Assembly: GCA_964469935.1 (NCBI GenBank)
Contig: CAYXZQ010000043.1
Coordinates: 1-14,231, forward strand
Length of the DNA: 14,231 nucleotides
Source: CAYXZQ01 sp964469935
Lineage (GTDB): Archaea; Nanobdellota; Nanobdellia; Woesearchaeales; DSVV01
Direction of reading: 5' to 3'
The notes beneath the pieces are model-generated. The model saw only the letters and a list, made by a program, of their open reading frames with translations, made no database searches and had not been told where the DNA came from. Shown here one piece after another: positions 12,163-14,231 of the stretch (positions are counted from its first letter, which is position 1; each line of letters starts with the position of its first letter). The translations under genes and the position numbers were made by a program.

Positions 12163-13113
12163 ATGAAAAAATCAAAAACCGGCCTTATCCTTTTATTCAT
12201 TATATTCATTTTGGCTTCATCAAGCGCATATTCAATCAGCAGCAACACTTCCACAATAATAACAACCCCTAAATTCACAAGCCTGGTGGATGAGCCCGGC
12301 CACTCGGATTCTTTTCTGATAACGATAACTAACAATGCGAGCTTCGAGAGGGAATATAGGATAGACGCCCCTTCTGCTTCGGTCCTTGGGGACTATTATT
12401 TCACCCCTAATGACACGTTTTATATCAGCCCCAATGAGACCGCATACGTTTTTTTGAATGTCGATTTTGGAAAAAAAATCCTGGAACCATCAAAAACCAA
12501 TATCACCCTTCTTTTTTATGTTGACGGAGTAAGACAGATAGGGCTTCCGGTCGAAGTCGGTATCGAATCACCTCATTACCGGAATGATTCCGATGCAAGC
12601 GGGGCCTTCCATTTTGACAAGCATAAATTTCTTGCGTTGATGATGATATTGCTGTCTGCGATAATCGTAGGCATTCTCCTGTTCATCTTCTGGATATTCA
12701 TGGAGATTGATTGCGTCCGGAGAGAATTTGGGACCAAGCTGAAATGGCTTCTGATACTCAGTCTCGTCCCGTTGGGCTACCTATTCTATTTTTTCATCAT
12801 AAAAAGGAGGGGTGTGGGAACAGTCAAGAGCATGAAGCAAGCCCCATTCAGGACGAATGCACTTCTCTCATTCCTGTTCGGTCTGATCTCGACGATGATA
12901 CCGCTCTATATGGGTGTCCTTTCAGGTATCCCTGCAATAATATTGTGGATTGTCGACAAGAACAGGCCAGATGACAATGAGCGGAGAGGGGATGAGCTGG
13001 CAAAGGCAGGCCTAGTGCTGGGAATCATAGGCATATCCATCACGATTCTGATCGTGCTCCTGTATTTCGGATTCGTCTTCTTCATGATCTCCATGGGATT
13101 ACTCAATGGTTGA
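12163..13113 (+). CDS. Secreted-domain membrane protein with DUF4190-like C-terminus
   Basis: A 316-residue protein. ATG at 12163 (MKKSKTG) is chosen over an in-frame TTG four codons upstream, because it is followed by a signal-like segment (GLILLFIIFILASSSAYS, about residues 7-24). Residues 25-155 form a polar beta-rich extracellular part with six Asn-X-Ser/Thr sites (N28, N58, N83, N91, N113, N141), possible N-glycosylation sites. Membrane segments lie at about 158-180, 195-213, 232-265 and 282-312. The last two flank a charged loop (DKNRPDDNERRGDELAKAG) in the pattern of DUF4190, including SGIPAIIL and LAKAGLVLGIIGI. It is the only gene between att-like copies 2 and 3. Codons use A/T in third position more than the polymerase genes do. 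Function unknown. Confidence 0.8.
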   Translation: MKKSKTGLILLFIIFILASSSAYSISSNTSTIITTPKFTSLVDEPGHSDSFLITITNNASFEREYRIDAPSASVLGDYYFTPNDTFYISPNETAYVFLNVDFGKKILEPSKTNITLLFYVDGVRQIGLPVEVGIESPHYRNDSDASGAFHFDKHKFLALMMILLSAIIVGILLFIFWIFMEIDCVRREFGTKLKWLLILSLVPLGYLFYFFIIKRRGVGTVKSMKQAPFRTNALLSFLFGLISTMIPLYMGVLSGIPAIILWIVDKNRPDDNERRGDELAKAGLVLGIIGISITILIVLLYFGFVFFMISMGLLNG

Positions 13114-13153
13114 AGAAAAGATTTTTCCAGGACTCAAGGTCGATTAACGGGAT

Positions 13154-13176
13154 TCCCGGCAGGGGCGTATTATTTC
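13154..13176 (+). repeat. att-like repeat copy 3
   Basis: It has the same 23-base core as copies 1 and 2, 1055 bases after copy 2 and 40 bases past the stop of the DUF4190-like gene. CGGGA/TCCCG directly upstream makes a small inverted repeat. It has no other tRNA part, so it is a displaced tRNA 3' end. Confidence 0.85.
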
Positions 13177-13215
13177 TCCGATTCGTGCATCACAAAAAAA
13201 GACACAGTTTCATAA

Positions 13216-13312
13216 GGACTAGTCCATCCATAAAAAATTGTCGGAAGACAAGGACTTTGTCTGAATCCTGAGTGATTTCGTGCAAGCCTTCCATGACATG
13301 GATTGGCATGTC
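13216..13312. other. Cluster of short perfect inverted repeats before the PAP2 gene
   Basis: Within about 100 non-coding bases lie GGACTAGTCC (13216-13225), AGACAA/TTGTCT with a five-base loop (13246-13262) and GACATG/CATGTC with a six-base loop (13295-13312). There is no open frame. The density suggests a small structured RNA or operators; no family is recognised. Confidence 0.4.
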
Positions 13313-13325
13313 GCAATTTAATGGT

Positions 13326-13354
13326 CCTGAAAAATCAGGGAAGGTTTTATAAAA
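13326..13354 (+). promoter_or_regulatory. PAP2 promoter: hairpin plus TATA box
   Basis: TTTTATAAAA (13345-13354) is centred 26 bases before the ATG, so the message is probably leaderless. Just upstream, CCTGA/TCAGG (13326-13330, 13335-13339) is a perfect inverted repeat around AAAA, at the place of the BRE element, and could be an operator. Confidence 0.5.
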
Positions 13355-13375
13355 GCCAAAAGAATCATTTCTTAG

Positions 13376-13957
13376 ATGCTCGAGCAGCTCAATGTATCGT
13401 TATTCAACATGATCAACCAGTTTGCCGGCAGAAATTTCTTCATTGATGAGACAGCTATCATTTGTGCAAAGTACATGCCTTTCCTGTTTATCTTGATTTT
13501 AGCTTATCTTTGGCTCAAAAACAAGAAAGACAAGAATATCCTCTTGCATTCATTTTATGCCGCTGTTTTCGGTCTTGGGATCAATTTCCTCATTTCAAAA
13601 GTTTATTTCCACCCGAGGCCTTTCATGGTCCGCCTTGGAACCGCCCTGTTCCATTATGCCAGCGACAGCTCTTTTCCCTCAGACCACACGACAATCATGC
13701 TCTCTATTGCCATGATTATGCTGTTTTACAGGGATACGTACAGGACAGGGGCACTTTTAGCTGTATTGGGCATTGTCGGAGGCATGGCCAGGGTCTTTTC
13801 AGGAGTCCATTTCCCATTCGATATTTTTGGATCAATCATCGTATCTTGCATATCTGCATCTGCAATCTATTTATCGAGGAGCTGGCTCGTCCCGATAAAT
13901 GCCCGGGTTATTGACTCTTATTTTTTTGTTTTAAAAAAAATCAGGTCATCAGGCTGA
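13376..13957 (+). CDS. PAP2-family (BcrC-like) polyprenyl pyrophosphate phosphatase
   Basis: A 193-residue membrane protein with the three PAP2 phosphatase motifs: K75-x5-RP (KVYFHPRP, 75-82), SFPSDH (99-104, PSDH in place of PSGH) and R139-x5-H145-x3-D149 (ARVFSGVHFPFD). The order and PSDH form match BcrC-type undecaprenyl pyrophosphate phosphatases, which in archaea would recycle the lipid carrier used in surface glycosylation. Hydrophobic segments at about 33-48, 57-74, 105-118, 126-140 and 149-168 place the active site at the membrane. The start is supported by the TATA box 26 bases upstream. The lysine-containing motif 1 and both catalytic histidines are intact. Exact lipid substrate is inferred. 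Confidence 0.88.
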   Translation: MLEQLNVSLFNMINQFAGRNFFIDETAIICAKYMPFLFILILAYLWLKNKKDKNILLHSFYAAVFGLGINFLISKVYFHPRPFMVRLGTALFHYASDSSFPSDHTTIMLSIAMIMLFYRDTYRTGALLAVLGIVGGMARVFSGVHFPFDIFGSIIVSCISASAIYLSRSWLVPINARVIDSYFFVLKKIRSSG

Positions 13958-13958
13958 G

Positions 13959-13972
13959 TCCCGGATGCGGGA
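13959..13972 (+). terminator. Hairpin after PAP2 gene
   Basis: TCCCG and CGGGA pair around loop GATG, one base after the PAP2 stop. There is an A-run but no clear T-run after it, so its role as a terminator is uncertain. Confidence 0.35.
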
Positions 13973-14009
13973 AGGGCATGAAAAAATTCTGTCAGGCCCA
14001 CAAAAGCAA

Positions 14010-14020
14010 AAAATATTAAT
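14010..14020 (+). promoter_or_regulatory. TATA box of the last gene
   Basis: AAAATATTAAT is centred about 48 bases before the ATG at 14063. A start about 26 bases downstream leaves a leader of roughly 20 bases, enough for the strong ribosome binding site GAGGTGA at 14052-14058. Confidence 0.45.
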
Positions 14021-14062
14021 ACTCATTAGGTGTATTGGCTTTTTCTCAAAAGAGGTGAGAGC

Positions 14063-14231
14063 ATGGCTTCGGTGTTTTATTTCACCAACGGCGCGACAGC
14101 AGACAGCGTGGAATCCCTTGCGCAGGCACTTGAGCAGATTGACGACGACACGTTCAGGTACCACTGCAACCAGGAAAAGAACGACTTCTACAACTGGATA
14201 CAGACAGGCCTTCAGGACAGGGAGACCGCAG
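14063..14231 (+). CDS. DUF5752-like protein, 5' part only
   Basis: The first 56 codons of a gene cut by the window end. It starts MASVFYFTNGATADSVESLA and contains QALEQIDDDTFRYHCNQEKN followed by DFYNWIQTGLQD. The run of an early F-F strand, a helix, D-x-TF-x-H-x-N and a charged-NDF-x-NWI motif matches my recollection of the DUF5752 domain found in archaeal proteins; function unknown. GAGGTGA (14052-14058) four bases before the ATG is the strongest ribosome binding site on the right side of the window, in contrast to its leaderless neighbours. Confidence 0.65.
   Translation, partial: MASVFYFTNGATADSVESLAQALEQIDDDTFRYHCNQEKNDFYNWIQTGLQDRETA

Noticed and set aside
12003..13153. Integrase or recombinase gene between the att-like repeats
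   Set aside because: The only sizeable frame is the membrane protein; no frame shows tyrosine or serine recombinase motifs.
1..14231. CRISPR array or insertion sequence
   Set aside because: No regularly spaced repeats with unique spacers, no transposase-like frame and no terminal inverted repeats around one.

Overview
The window is archaeal chromosome. It carries a split RNA polymerase B subunit (B'' and B'), an rpoH-B''-B'-A'-A''-L30e-NusA-S12-S7 block, Shine-Dalgarno sequences of the GGTGA type, TATA boxes 25-30 bases before several starts, and three intron-containing tRNA genes without encoded CCA. The split B subunit, very compact operon, small AbrB-like protein and tRNA introns at unusual places fit a DPANN lineage (Nanoarchaeota/Woesearchaeota type). 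That placement is inference. Genes are roughly half GC by eye; the first 640 bases are extremely AT-rich.

Layout. 1-638: AT-rich spacer with one GC-richer island (about 292-455) of unknown nature. 639-1192 (+): a 55-aa AbrB/MazE-like protein and a two-helix membrane protein with overlapping stop and start codons. 1269-10326 (-): nine genes of the transcription/translation operon, packed with overlaps or gaps under 30 bases. Several starts had to be moved inward from the longest open frame: A'' to 4185, B' to 8586, NusA to a TTG at 2752, L30e to 3044. 10416-10683 (-): tRNA-Lys(TTT) and tRNA-Asp(GTC), separated by a spacer that folds almost entirely into one hairpin; both tRNAs have introns. 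10934-11845 (+): a PHP-domain phosphoesterase. 11902-11993 (+): tRNA-Arg(GCG) with a D-loop intron. 12099-13176: two further copies of the tRNA-Arg 3' end, delimiting a 119-base and a 1055-base segment. The longer one carries a single gene for a secreted/membrane DUF4190-like protein. 13376-13957 (+): a PAP2/BcrC-like lipid pyrophosphatase. 14063-14231 (+): the start of a DUF5752-like gene, cut by the window end.

The strongest unusual signals are (1) the threefold repeat of the tRNA-Arg 3' end, which resembles a tandem set of integration (att) sites around cargo with no integrase in view, and (2) three neighbouring tRNA genes with introns at three different positions: anticodon loop, T-loop and D-loop. 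Two perfect or near-perfect long hairpins flank tRNA-Asp, and the rpoH operon may be transcribed from the tRNA side, because the only TATA-like box next to rpoH lies too close to its start codon.

How the genes work together: the minus-strand block makes most of the core RNA polymerase, a NusA-like factor and three ribosomal proteins. The right-hand plus-strand genes look like independent, mostly leaderless single genes with their own TATA boxes.
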